Assembly: GCA_030526195.1 (NCBI GenBank)
Contig: JAUNDG010000005.1
Coordinates: 1 to 51,154, forward strand
Direction of reading: 5' to 3'
Source: Lachnospiraceae bacterium
GTDB taxonomy: Bacteria; Bacillota; Clostridia; Lachnospirales; Lachnospiraceae
DNA length: 51,154 nucleotides
In this document: positions 18,129 through 25,773 of the stretch, in pieces
How positions within the stretch are numbered: position 1 is the first letter of the stretch
How the letters are laid out: each line of letters begins with the position of its first letter
Notes under the pieces: model-generated
The model's database searches: none
Seen by the model: the letters and a program-made list of their open reading frames with translations, nothing else
Told to the model about the DNA's origin: nothing
Position numbers and translations under genes: made by a program

Positions 18129-19490
18129 ATGACAGGAAAGGAAAAATTATTTGCCACATTAAGACATGAAGAAGTCACACAGGCCCCGTGGGTTCCGTTC
18201 GCAGGTGTTCATGCCGGTTTCATCAAAGGCTACACAGCTACAGAAATCCTGACAGATGCTGATAAGCTGTATGAATGTCTGATGGAAGCCAACAAACTGT
18301 ACATGCCGGATGGCCAGCCGATCGCTTTCGACCTTCAGCTGGAAGCTGAACAGCTTGGTTGCGGTCTGATGTGGGCCGATGATAACCCGCCCAGCGTCAC
18401 CACACATCCGTGGGAAAATGAACCGGATTACTCCAAGGACATCACAAACACCGGCCGTATCAAACTGGTTATGGATGTGGCTGCCCGTATGAAAGAATCT
18501 GTTGGTGAAACAACAGCTCTTTATGGTCTGTTCTGCGGTCCGTTCACTCTGATGTCTCATTTAAGAGGTACAAACCTGTTCTTCGATATGAAGAAGAATC
18601 CGGACCTTGTTAAGGAAATGCAGAAATACATCGTTAAACAGTGCAAACTGATGATCGATTGGTATGATGAAGTTGGCATGGACGTTATCGTTCCGGTTGA
18701 CCCGCTTATCTCCCAGATCTCTGCTAAGCATTTCCTGGCTTACATGACTGAACCGTACACAGAAATCTTCGATTACATTCGCAGCAAAGGTAAATTCTCA
18801 GCCTTCTTCGTTTGCGGTAATGCTGAACGTAACCTTGAAGTTATGTGCCAGACAAAACCGGATGCCATCTCCATCGACGAGAACATCCCGATGGCCAGAG
18901 CTAAAGCTATCACAGACCAGTACAATGTTGTTATCGGCGGCAACATCCCGCTGACAACCACAATGCTGTTCGGTAACCAGATGGACAACATGAAGTTTGT
19001 TGTTGATATGGTTGACAGCCTTGACATTCCGAACAAGAACCTGGTTATTGCTCCGGGCTGCGATATGCCGTATAACGTACCGGTAGAAAATGGTATCGCT
19101 GTTTCCAAGGCTGCTAAGGATCTTGATGGCACTCGTGAACTGGTTAAGAACTATGAAGCCGTTGACGATGATGTTGATGTCGAACTGCCGGATTACGACA
19201 ATCTGGACAGACCGCTGCTTGAGGCCTGCACACTTGACTCCGCTCAGTGCGCTGCCTGCGGTTATATGTGGGCTATGGTTATGGACGCCAAGGAAAAATA
19301 TGGCGACCGTATCGATGTTGTGGAATACAAATACAACGACAAGGTTAACATCGCCCGTGACAAGAAGTTGGGTCTGACAAATCTGCCGACTCTGGTAATC
19401 GATGGTGTGCCGAAATATGTCTCCATCATTCCGGACCACGAAGAATTCTTCGCTTACATTGATGAAGTTCTGAAGAAATACGAAAAATAA
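18129..19490 (+). CDS. URO-D-family methyltransferase-like protein fused to a thioredoxin-like domain
   Basis: A 453-residue protein in two parts. Residues ~1-345 are the uroporphyrinogen-decarboxylase (URO-D) barrel in its MtaA/MtbA-like branch, which transfers methyl groups from corrinoid proteins to thiols or pterins. The usual zinc motif HxCG reads FFVCG here: residue 227 is Phe where His is expected, while Cys229 and Cys311 (in APGCDMP) remain. Residues ~365-453 resemble a thioredoxin fold, with CAAC at 374-377 and a cis-Pro-like loop NLPTLVIDG. Such a fusion is unusual. Start chosen for AAAGGAGA 8 bases upstream. Codons are strongly biased, so it should be abundant. Whether it is catalytic without the His is open. 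Confidence 0.78.
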   Translation: MTGKEKLFATLRHEEVTQAPWVPFAGVHAGFIKGYTATEILTDADKLYECLMEANKLYMPDGQPIAFDLQLEAEQLGCGLMWADDNPPSVTTHPWENEPDYSKDITNTGRIKLVMDVAARMKESVGETTALYGLFCGPFTLMSHLRGTNLFFDMKKNPDLVKEMQKYIVKQCKLMIDWYDEVGMDVIVPVDPLISQISAKHFLAYMTEPYTEIFDYIRSKGKFSAFFVCGNAERNLEVMCQTKPDAISIDENIPMARAKAITDQYNVVIGGNIPLTTTMLFGNQMDNMKFVVDMVDSLDIPNKNLVIAPGCDMPYNVPVENGIAVSKAAKDLDGTRELVKNYEAVDDDVDVELPDYDNLDRPLLEACTLDSAQCAACGYMWAMVMDAKEKYGDRIDVVEYKYNDKVNIARDKKLGLTNLPTLVIDGVPKYVSIIPDHEEFFAYIDEVLKKYEK

Positions 19491-19516
19491 TCATTAATTG
19501 ATTCGAGAGAAAAAAC

Positions 19517-21151
19517 ATGAGCCTTCTTGAAATCGCATCGGCCGGTGTGACGGTCGAGATCAATTCAAATGAAAGCCTGTTGGATGCCATCCGTAAAGCG
19601 GATGGCATCCGTTTCGAATCACCCTGCAACGGCCGCGGCACCTGCGGCAAATGCAAGGTGATTTTACGTTCAGGTGACCTGATTCCTTTAACCGCCAGTG
19701 AGAAAAAGAAACTGACGGCTGAAGAAGAAGCCGGCGGTGTCCGTCTGGCTTGCTGTGCTTACGTGGCTGAAGGCTGCGACAAGGTTGTGATCGACTTCCC
19801 GGATAAGGAAGAGAAAGCCGTTGTCCTGGCTGATGCCGACTACCACAAAACCGTTAAGGATCCGCTTTTCTCCGTGAAGGGCGAGAAGGGCTACGGGATT
19901 GCCGTTGACATCGGCACCACCACTGTGGCCGCTGTACTTCTTGATCTGACAAACGGTGAGACAATTGCCCGAACATCCTCCGTGAATCCCCAGACGGTTA
20001 TCGGCGGTGATGTTCTTTCCCGTATCGCTTACACCATTTCCGACAGCACCGGGACTGAAAAGTGCCAGAAGCTGATCGTGGAATGTTTAAATACCATGAC
20101 GGATGAGATGCTGGCCAAGACCGGCGTTGATGTCCGTGACCTGAAGGGCTATGTCATTGCCGCGAACTGCACCATGCTTCACCTTCTGCTGAACGTGGAT
20201 CCCAGTTCCCTGGCCAGAGCACCCTTCAAACCGGTTTTCACAGCCGGTCAGTTTAAAATGGCTTCCGATATCGGTCTCTGCCCGCAGAATCCGGAAGCTC
20301 AGCTCTACTGCCTGCCGTCCGTCTCCGCCTATATCGGCGCGGACATCACAGCCGGCATCTACATGAGCGAAATCTATAAGACAGATAAGAACATCATGTT
20401 CATCGATATCGGCACCAACGGCGAAATCGTGCTTTCACGTGCCGGCGCCCTGTATGCCTGCTCCTGCGCCGCAGGTCCGGCTTTGGAGGGTATGAACATT
20501 TCCTGTGGTATGCGTGCCGCCGAAGGGGCTATCGAGAGAGTTGCTTTCAAGGGCGATCATCTTGAAGTTGGCGTGATCGGTGATGCCGAACCTAAGGGGA
20601 TCTGTGGCAGCGGTGTTCTGGAAACATTGTCTGCTCTGCTGCGCAGCGGTGCTGTTAACAGAGCCGGTAAGATTTCAAAGAAATCCCGCATTCCGGAAAG
20701 CTACTTCGAGATTGAAGAAGAGGGCAAACGGGAACGCGGATATTACATCTATCGCGGCAAAGAAGACATCAGTTTCTCACAGGGTGATATCCGTCAGATT
20801 CAGCTGGCCAAGGGTGCGATCCTGTCCGGCTTTGAATCGCTGATTCAGAGAAGCGGTCTGACCTTTGACGATCTTGATGAGGTTATCATTGCCGGTCAGT
20901 TTGGGTCTCATCTGAAGGCTGAAACATTGACAGATGTGGGCATCCTGCCGGTGGAAACACTGGATAAGGTGCGTTATATCGGCAATTCCTCACTGTCCGG
21001 TGCCATCAGTGTGTTCCTGGATAAGAGTCTGGCCGACCTCTATGAAGAATTGAGCAAAAACGTGGACTACGTTGAACTTGGTACCATGGAAGGCTATAAT
21101 GAACTCTTCCTTGAATGCCTGACATTCCCGGATATTGCAGAAAAAGAGTAA
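19517..21151 (+). CDS. Ferredoxin-ASKHA protein, RACo-like corrinoid activator
   Basis: A 544-residue protein of the reductive activator family (RACo/RamA-like, DUF4445). The N-terminal [2Fe-2S] domain has Cys37, Cys43 and Cys46 in PCNGRGTCGKC and Cys79/Cys80 in LACCAYV. The middle and C-terminal parts are an ASKHA ATPase fold, with the phosphate loop VDIGTTTVAAVLLDL near residue 132 and FIDIGTNGEIVL near 297, then ACSCAAGPALEGMNIS. These proteins use ATP to reduce an inactive Co(II) corrinoid on a partner protein to Co(I). No corrinoid-binding protein is present in the window, so the partner is encoded elsewhere or is something else. It lies 26 bases after the URO-D gene, probably in the same operon. 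Confidence 0.88.
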   Translation: MSLLEIASAGVTVEINSNESLLDAIRKADGIRFESPCNGRGTCGKCKVILRSGDLIPLTASEKKKLTAEEEAGGVRLACCAYVAEGCDKVVIDFPDKEEKAVVLADADYHKTVKDPLFSVKGEKGYGIAVDIGTTTVAAVLLDLTNGETIARTSSVNPQTVIGGDVLSRIAYTISDSTGTEKCQKLIVECLNTMTDEMLAKTGVDVRDLKGYVIAANCTMLHLLLNVDPSSLARAPFKPVFTAGQFKMASDIGLCPQNPEAQLYCLPSVSAYIGADITAGIYMSEIYKTDKNIMFIDIGTNGEIVLSRAGALYACSCAAGPALEGMNISCGMRAAEGAIERVAFKGDHLEVGVIGDAEPKGICGSGVLETLSALLRSGAVNRAGKISKKSRIPESYFEIEEEGKRERGYYIYRGKEDISFSQGDIRQIQLAKGAILSGFESLIQRSGLTFDDLDEVIIAGQFGSHLKAETLTDVGILPVETLDKVRYIGNSSLSGAISVFLDKSLADLYEELSKNVDYVELGTMEGYNELFLECLTFPDIAEKE

Positions 21152-21160
21152 TGGCATAAC

Positions 21161-21204
21161 GCCTGTAACAGGCATCATGTGATGGCGCCCCGGTGGCGTC
21201 ATCA
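21161..21204 (+). other. Two consecutive hairpins before the DUF5714 gene
   Basis: GCCTG/CAGGC (21161-21173) and TGATG-g-CGCC paired with GGCG-t-CATCA (21180-21204), followed by a weak T-rich stretch. They may act as a partial terminator or an mRNA processing site that lowers expression of the genes downstream. Confidence 0.45.
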
Positions 21205-21251
21205 TATTTAGCCAAATAGTGGACATTGTCCGATAATAAGGAGGGATACAA

Positions 21252-21848
21252 ATGGCGGGTTTAACAGAAAAAGATATGGCGACCTTTGATGATATTCGGG
21301 ATAATTGCCTGGCCATTTTTAAAGAAAGACCCACAACCGATCCGGTGGCAATTGCTTTTGAACTGATGAACCGTGAGGATGTGCCGATGCATTTCCCCTT
21401 CCATCATCTGATCGTACCGGCGGCTCTGTTAACGGCAGCAGCTGTGTCTCGCGGTGATGACTTTGAGAAACTGGAAAAACGGCTTGCTGTAGCGGTGGAC
21501 CGTTCAAAGAATATTCTCGGCGGCTTCTGTGGTTTCTACGGAGCCTGCGGAGCCTCTGTGGGCACCGGCATTTTCATGAGTATCATGACCGATTCAAGCC
21601 CTATGTCCACCACAACCTGGAGCTGGTGTAATGAAGCCACAGCCAAAACCTTAGGCAAACTGGCGGAACTTGGTGGCCCTCGTTGCTGCAAACGCTCTGT
21701 TTTTGGCGTGTTGACTGAGATTGTGCCCTATGCTAATGAAAAACTTGGGACAACCATGACACTGCCTGAAAGTGTGACCTGTACCTTCTATGAACGTAAC
21801 CGGGAATGCAAGAAGACGGCCTGCCCGTTCTATCCGAAGGAATCCTAA
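21252..21848 (+). CDS. DUF5714 domain protein
   Basis: A 198-residue soluble protein, recognised by MHFPFHHLIVPAALLTAAA (near residue 57), GGFCGFYGACGASVGTGIFMSI (near 90), GGPRCCKRSVF (near 138) and a C-terminal Cys pair in NRECKKTACPFYP. The eight or so Cys suggest metal or Fe-S binding. No function is known to me. It starts behind AAGGAGGG and is followed 15 bases later by the lipoyl-like gene. Placement with ASKHA, URO-D and DUF1638 genes suggests a role in the same methyl or corrinoid process (inference). Confidence 0.75.
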   Translation: MAGLTEKDMATFDDIRDNCLAIFKERPTTDPVAIAFELMNREDVPMHFPFHHLIVPAALLTAAAVSRGDDFEKLEKRLAVAVDRSKNILGGFCGFYGACGASVGTGIFMSIMTDSSPMSTTTWSWCNEATAKTLGKLAELGGPRCCKRSVFGVLTEIVPYANEKLGTTMTLPESVTCTFYERNRECKKTACPFYPKES

Positions 21849-21863
21849 AGAGGAGTCAAAACT

Positions 21864-22157
21864 ATGAGAGTACCCATCATTGTGCCGAATGAAGCGATGC
21901 CCAAGAAAGATCCGGAGCATCCCTGCCCCTGCCAGAATAAGGTGATGGAGCTGGAATATAAGACCTGCCTTATGATGTGGACCTGCGCGGAAGGGGATTA
22001 CGTGACCGAGGGTCAGGTGATCTGCGAGGGTGAAGTGGAAAAGAAGGCATTGGAATTCCGCTCACCTGCATCCGGCCGTCTGGTGGATTGTCAGGTCGAG
22101 GATGACGATGAATTCAAGGCCGGCGATGTGCTGGGATATATCGAGACCGACATATAA
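21864..22157 (+). CDS. Small lipoyl/biotinyl-domain protein
   Basis: A 97-residue protein. Residues ~28-97 fit a lipoyl/biotinyl beta-barrel: EGDYVTEGQVICEGEVEKKALEF, then SPASGRL and AGDVLGYIE. Aligned on the conserved SP-x-x-G turn, Lys60 in EVEKKA falls exactly at the lipoylated Lys of E2/GcvH-type domains (ETDKA), and not in the biotin motif (AMKM). The N-terminal 27 residues add CPC (Cys21, Cys23). It is a stand-alone carrier domain with no dehydrogenase or glycine-cleavage gene nearby, which is unusual. A role as swinging arm for a methyl or redox group is speculative. Confidence 0.7.
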   Translation: MRVPIIVPNEAMPKKDPEHPCPCQNKVMELEYKTCLMMWTCAEGDYVTEGQVICEGEVEKKALEFRSPASGRLVDCQVEDDDEFKAGDVLGYIETDI

Positions 22158-22170
22158 ACGACAGAAAGAG

Positions 22171-23154
22171 GTGAATGTCATAAGCACCGACAACCATAAC
22201 AATATTGAGATGTACCTGGTGTCCGGGTTCCTCGGCTCCGGGAAGACCAGCTTCCTTCAGAATATGCTGACCCATTTACCCAACAGCCGCGTTGGCGTGA
22301 TCGTCAATGAATTCGGCAGTATCGGTATTGATGGGACGGTCATTCAGAAGGGTGAACTGACGATTCAGGAGATCAACAACGGCTCCATTTTCTGTGCCTG
22401 CCTGAAGGGCGGATTCACTAGAACACTGGCGGCTTTTTTGTCACAGCCGGTGGATTATCTCTTTGTAGAGGCTTCCGGTCTGGCTGATCCGGACAACATG
22501 GAAACCTATTTTCTTCAGGTTGAAAAAATGATGCTGAAGAAGCCAGAAGTGACACGGCGCTACAATTATCGTGGCGGTATCTGCGTGGCGGATGCGGTGA
22601 ATTTTGAGGATTATCTGGATATTTTCCCGGTGGTGGAAAGCCAGATCCAGAAGAGCCGGTTCATCCTGCTCAATAAGTGCGATCAGGTATCGGAGGAAGA
22701 GCAGAAGGCTTTGACTGATATGATTCTTGAGATCAATCCGGAGGCCTGTGTCTATCCTACCAGTTACGGGAAGGTCACGCTGGATGTGCTGGAGGAAAAA
22801 CTGCTGAAGGAAGATCCCCATGCGGAATCTCTCAACACACCCTGGAATCGACCGGTGACTTATATCGTGGACATGCCGGTGCGTGACACCGCGGTGCCGG
22901 TGCATAAGTTCTGCCGGAAAATCGCCCCGCTGACTATCCGCATGAAGGGTTTTGCCCCGGTGGGGGATGGCCTGTGCCATGTGGAGGCGGTGTCCACAGA
23001 GATCGTGTTTGAGGATATGGCCAAAGACGAGGCGCCGCATGCGAAGCTGAAGCTGGTACTCATCGGCCGGGAGGATCGCCTGACACAGGAGGCCATCGAA
23101 GAGGCCTGGCGCACATTCTTTGACAGTGAAATAGTGATGGTCAAAGACTGGTAA
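22171..23154 (+). CDS. CobW/G3E-family GTPase (metallochaperone type)
   Basis: A ~327-residue GTPase of the COG0523/CobW group, which delivers metals (Co, Zn, Ni) or helps cofactor insertion. Walker A is GFLGSGKTSF, switch region VDYLFVEASGLADP, and base recognition NKCD. The family metal motif CxCC is altered: NNGSIFCACLKGG retains a CxC shifted by two positions. C-terminal CobW_C-like domain from ~residue 220. The start is uncertain: AAAGAGG runs into a GTG at 22171, an ATA sits at ideal spacing at 22180, and the first ATG (22210) has no ribosome-binding site though it still includes Walker A. The GTG is used here. It follows the lipoyl-like gene by 13 bases. Confidence 0.82.
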   Translation: MNVISTDNHNNIEMYLVSGFLGSGKTSFLQNMLTHLPNSRVGVIVNEFGSIGIDGTVIQKGELTIQEINNGSIFCACLKGGFTRTLAAFLSQPVDYLFVEASGLADPDNMETYFLQVEKMMLKKPEVTRRYNYRGGICVADAVNFEDYLDIFPVVESQIQKSRFILLNKCDQVSEEEQKALTDMILEINPEACVYPTSYGKVTLDVLEEKLLKEDPHAESLNTPWNRPVTYIVDMPVRDTAVPVHKFCRKIAPLTIRMKGFAPVGDGLCHVEAVSTEIVFEDMAKDEAPHAKLKLVLIGREDRLTQEAIEEAWRTFFDSEIVMVKDW

Positions 23155-23169
23155 TCGTGATAAGATATA

Positions 23170-23200
23170 AGACGGGAGCAGCTCTTGCTCCTTCTTATTT
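23170..23200 (+). terminator. Probable intrinsic terminator after the CobW-type gene
   Basis: GGAGCA pairs with TGCTCC (loop GCTCT), with flanking AAGA/TCTT, and then TTCTTATTT. Moderate strength. It would end the amidohydrolase-to-GTPase transcription unit. Confidence 0.6.
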
Positions 23201-23309
23201 GATTAATAAGTGGACCTATTCCAGTATGTGAGTCTGTCAGAGAACGGAGATGCATCACAGGCGGACAAGAACATCTGATTCATAAAACTGCGTGTGGAAA
23301 ATAGAGGTG

Positions 23310-23340
23310 AGCCGATAACCTGCAGGTTTTGTTATCGGCT
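23310..23340 (+). promoter_or_regulatory. Perfect 10-bp hairpin upstream of the NMT1-type lipoprotein gene
   Basis: AGCCGATAAC (23310-23319) pairs perfectly with GTTATCGGCT (23331-23340). A TATTTTTAA follows, so it could be an attenuator or terminator in a leader, or a DNA operator. I recognise no known riboswitch, in particular no cobalamin B12 box, in 23155-23417. Confidence 0.5.
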
Positions 23341-23417
23341 GACAGGTATTTTTAACTCGTCGTGTTGTGCATTTTCGACAGGAAAGTGCGGACATAATAA
23401 AGGAAGGGAGATTCCGT

Positions 23418-24605
23418 ATGAGAAAACTGAAAATGAAACAGGCTGTTGTGGCCGGTATCCTGGGTGCCGCCATGGTCATGAGCATGGGCTGCGGCCAGAC
23501 GGCTCCGGCTAAAGAAGAAGCACCGGCTCAGGAAGAAGCTGCTGAAGAAGCTCCGGCAGAAGAAGCCGCCGAAGAAGAGAATGCTGTAGAAGAAGCTCCG
23601 GCTGCTGATGTCGATATGGACCTGAAGGTTGGCCTTCTGGGCACATCCATCAAACCGGTTGGCGTTCTGGTGGCTGATGCTCTCGGCTATTTCGAAGAGG
23701 AAGGCGTTAACGTTGAATTCGAAAAGGTTTCCAGTATGAACGATGCTTTCATCGCCGTGTCTACCGGTGATCTGGATGCTTATTTCTTCTCCAGCACCGC
23801 TCCGGCTACCTTCATCAGCCAGGGAACTGATACATTGCGCATCATCGGCGGTACTGTCGGTGAAGGCTCCGAAATCATGGCGCCTATTGGTACAGACATC
23901 AAGCTTGACGGTCCGGAAAGCTTCAAGGGCCTGCGCATTGCCTGCCAGATGCCGGAAACAGGTCAGATGGTTCTGAAAAACTACCTGATCGAAAATGGTC
24001 TGACCATCGGTGCTGACGGCGAAGATGCTGACGTGACCTTTATTTATGTAGAAGACGGCAACACAGCCGTTAACGGTGTTGTGAAGGGTGAATATGACCT
24101 GTGTATCACCAACCAGAGCCTTGGTTATTATGCCGCCGATCTGGGTGTTGAAGTGATCAACGCTGTTCGTGACTTTGTTGAAGTTTATCCCTGCTGCCGT
24201 CAGACCGCTTACTCCGGCACGGTTGAGAATCAGCCGGAAGCCCTGACCGCATTTGAAGTGGCTGTCTTAAGAGGTTACGAATATTACCTGCTTTACGAAG
24301 AAGAAACTCTGGACATTCTGGAAGCTTATTCCGGTGAAGACAGAGAATTCCTGAGAGGCCAGATTTACGGCACAGACACCTACACACCGGTTATGCGTGT
24401 GTCTCCGGATCCGGACAAGAAGGCTTGCGTGGCTTTCTATGAAGCTATGGTTAACCTGGGTCTTGTAGAAGTGAACGCTGATATTGACTGGAATGATTAT
24501 GTTGTGACAGACTTCTACGATGCCGCTCTGGCCATCATGGAAGAAAGAGAACCGGATACAGCTCTTTGGGTTGATATGCGCGCTTACTTTGATGCTCATA
24601 ACTGA
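23418..24605 (+). CDS. NMT1/SsuA-type ABC substrate-binding lipoprotein
   Basis: A 395-residue lipid-anchored binding protein. Signal peptide residues 1-22 with lipobox MSMGC, then an acidic Ala/Glu/Pro linker to ~residue 60, then a periplasmic-binding fold of the NMT1/SsuA/TauA kind (KVGLLGTSIKPVGVLVADALGYFEEEGVNVEF, AVSTGDLDAYFF, FKGLRIACQMPETGQMVLKNYL). This class binds sulfonates, taurine, thiamine precursors, nitrate or other small molecules, so ligand cannot be stated. The ATG at 23418 follows AGGAAGGGAG. The ATPase and permease for it follow after a terminator and a separate promoter, which allows the binding protein to be made in excess; its codon use is also much more biased than theirs. 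Confidence 0.87.
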   Translation: MRKLKMKQAVVAGILGAAMVMSMGCGQTAPAKEEAPAQEEAAEEAPAEEAAEEENAVEEAPAADVDMDLKVGLLGTSIKPVGVLVADALGYFEEEGVNVEFEKVSSMNDAFIAVSTGDLDAYFFSSTAPATFISQGTDTLRIIGGTVGEGSEIMAPIGTDIKLDGPESFKGLRIACQMPETGQMVLKNYLIENGLTIGADGEDADVTFIYVEDGNTAVNGVVKGEYDLCITNQSLGYYAADLGVEVINAVRDFVEVYPCCRQTAYSGTVENQPEALTAFEVAVLRGYEYYLLYEEETLDILEAYSGEDREFLRGQIYGTDTYTPVMRVSPDPDKKACVAFYEAMVNLGLVEVNADIDWNDYVVTDFYDAALAIMEEREPDTALWVDMRAYFDAHN

Positions 24606-24651
24606 TTAAATAAGAATCGACGTCAATGAACGTTAAAATGTGAAAGACGAT

Positions 24652-24690
24652 CCCCCGTCCTTCTGTCGTCAGACAGGGGCGGGGGTTGTT
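24652..24690 (+). terminator. Intrinsic terminator after the NMT1-type lipoprotein gene
   Basis: CCCCCG (24652-24657) pairs with CGGGGG (24680-24685) and CTGTC with GACAG inside, followed by TTGTTG. It probably reduces transcription into the ATPase gene. Confidence 0.8.
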
Positions 24691-24826
24691 GATATCAGCG
24701 ATCGGTTTGCTTTCATTGTACAAAACACGCATTGAACCGCAGCAAGCATTCCCCGCTTCAAAGATGCAGAGTCTTAAAGGGGGGATGGCCAATCCATACA
24801 TGAGGCATGAGAGATGGTCCGGCGCG

Positions 24827-24835
24827 TGGTATAAT
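24827..24835 (+). promoter_or_regulatory. Extended -10 promoter of the ABC ATPase operon
   Basis: TGGTATAAT: a consensus -10 (24830-24835) with TG one base upstream. No good -35 is present, as often for extended -10 promoters. The start codon is 29 bases further on, behind CGGAG. Confidence 0.6.
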
Positions 24836-24864
24836 GGGAGAAAACCGGATCGACGGAGAAAACT

Positions 24865-25773
24865 ATGGCAAAAATCGAATTAAAGGACGTGACATTTTCT
24901 TATGGAAATGAGTCATCACACGCCTTGTCGCATGTGAATCTGACCATCGAAAATGGTGAGTTCGTCTGTCTTGCCGGGCCTTCGGGCTGCGGTAAGACAA
25001 CACTATTAAAGCTTATGGCCGGACTTCTGACACCGGCTTCAGGTGATATAGCGGTCAATGGTGTGCCGGTGGCGGGACCGTGTACCGAGGCCGCGGTGGT
25101 GTTTCAGGAATATACCCTGTTCCCATGGATGAGCGGCCGGAAAAATGTGGCCTTTGGTATCCGCCAGACCCACAAGCACCTGTCTAAGCAGGCAATCAAT
25201 GAGAAGACGACGGCTATTCTGCGCCGTGTCGGCATGGAAGCTCAGGCGGATAAGCTGCCCGGGGCTATGTCGGGCGGTATGCGGCAGCGTGTGGCCATTG
25301 CCCGGGCGCTGGCCATGGACACAGACATCCTGCTGATGGATGAGCCCTTCGGGGCGTTGGACGCCGGTATTCGGGCGGAACTGCAGGACCTGCTGGAGGA
25401 ACTGTGGAATGCTGATGGCCGGCAGCGGAAGACGGTCATTTTCGTCACCCATGATATGGAAGAAGCGGTGCGTCTGGCGGACCGGGTCATCTATATGGAA
25501 CCGGGCCGCATTGCGGATGATATCCGGATCACCGTGGAACGGCCGCGGGCTCATGTGACCGGGGAAAGCCGGGCAAAACTGCGTAATATTCGCTGTGATC
25601 TTATCGATCGCATGTCGGGACGCAAGGTCGAATCAAGTGCTGATACGGCGACCGGTTGCGGTTGCGGAACAACTGCCCACGACATCGAGGATACGGTCGG
25701 CTGCGGTTGTCAATCAGAAACCCATGATGACCGGAATAGCGCCGGCTGCTGCTGTGGAGGAGGACGGGAATGA
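24865..25773 (+). CDS. NMT1-type ABC importer ATPase with C-terminal Cys/His repeat tail
   Basis: A 302-residue ATPase. Residues 1-~250 are a standard SsuB/TauB-type ABC domain: Walker A GPSGCGKTT (~40), Q-loop VFQEYTLFPW, signature MSGGMRQRVAIARALAM, Walker B ILLMDEPFGALD, and the H-loop FVTHDMEEAV. The last ~40 residues are extra. They contain 15-residue repeats, each beginning with GCxC and carrying a His-Asp: Cys265/Cys267 with His272, Cys280/Cys282 with His287, then Cys295-296-297. This looks like a metal- or thiol-sensing appendage and is not part of the family norm. It overlaps the permease gene by 4 bases (ATGA). Confidence 0.88.
   Translation: MAKIELKDVTFSYGNESSHALSHVNLTIENGEFVCLAGPSGCGKTTLLKLMAGLLTPASGDIAVNGVPVAGPCTEAAVVFQEYTLFPWMSGRKNVAFGIRQTHKHLSKQAINEKTTAILRRVGMEAQADKLPGAMSGGMRQRVAIARALAMDTDILLMDEPFGALDAGIRAELQDLLEELWNADGRQRKTVIFVTHDMEEAVRLADRVIYMEPGRIADDIRITVERPRAHVTGESRAKLRNIRCDLIDRMSGRKVESSADTATGCGCGTTAHDIEDTVGCGCQSETHDDRNSAGCCCGGGRE

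Noticed and set aside
23155-23417. A cobalamin riboswitch before the NMT1-type lipoprotein gene
   Set aside because: No B12 box or the associated conserved stems were recognised; only a simple hairpin is present.
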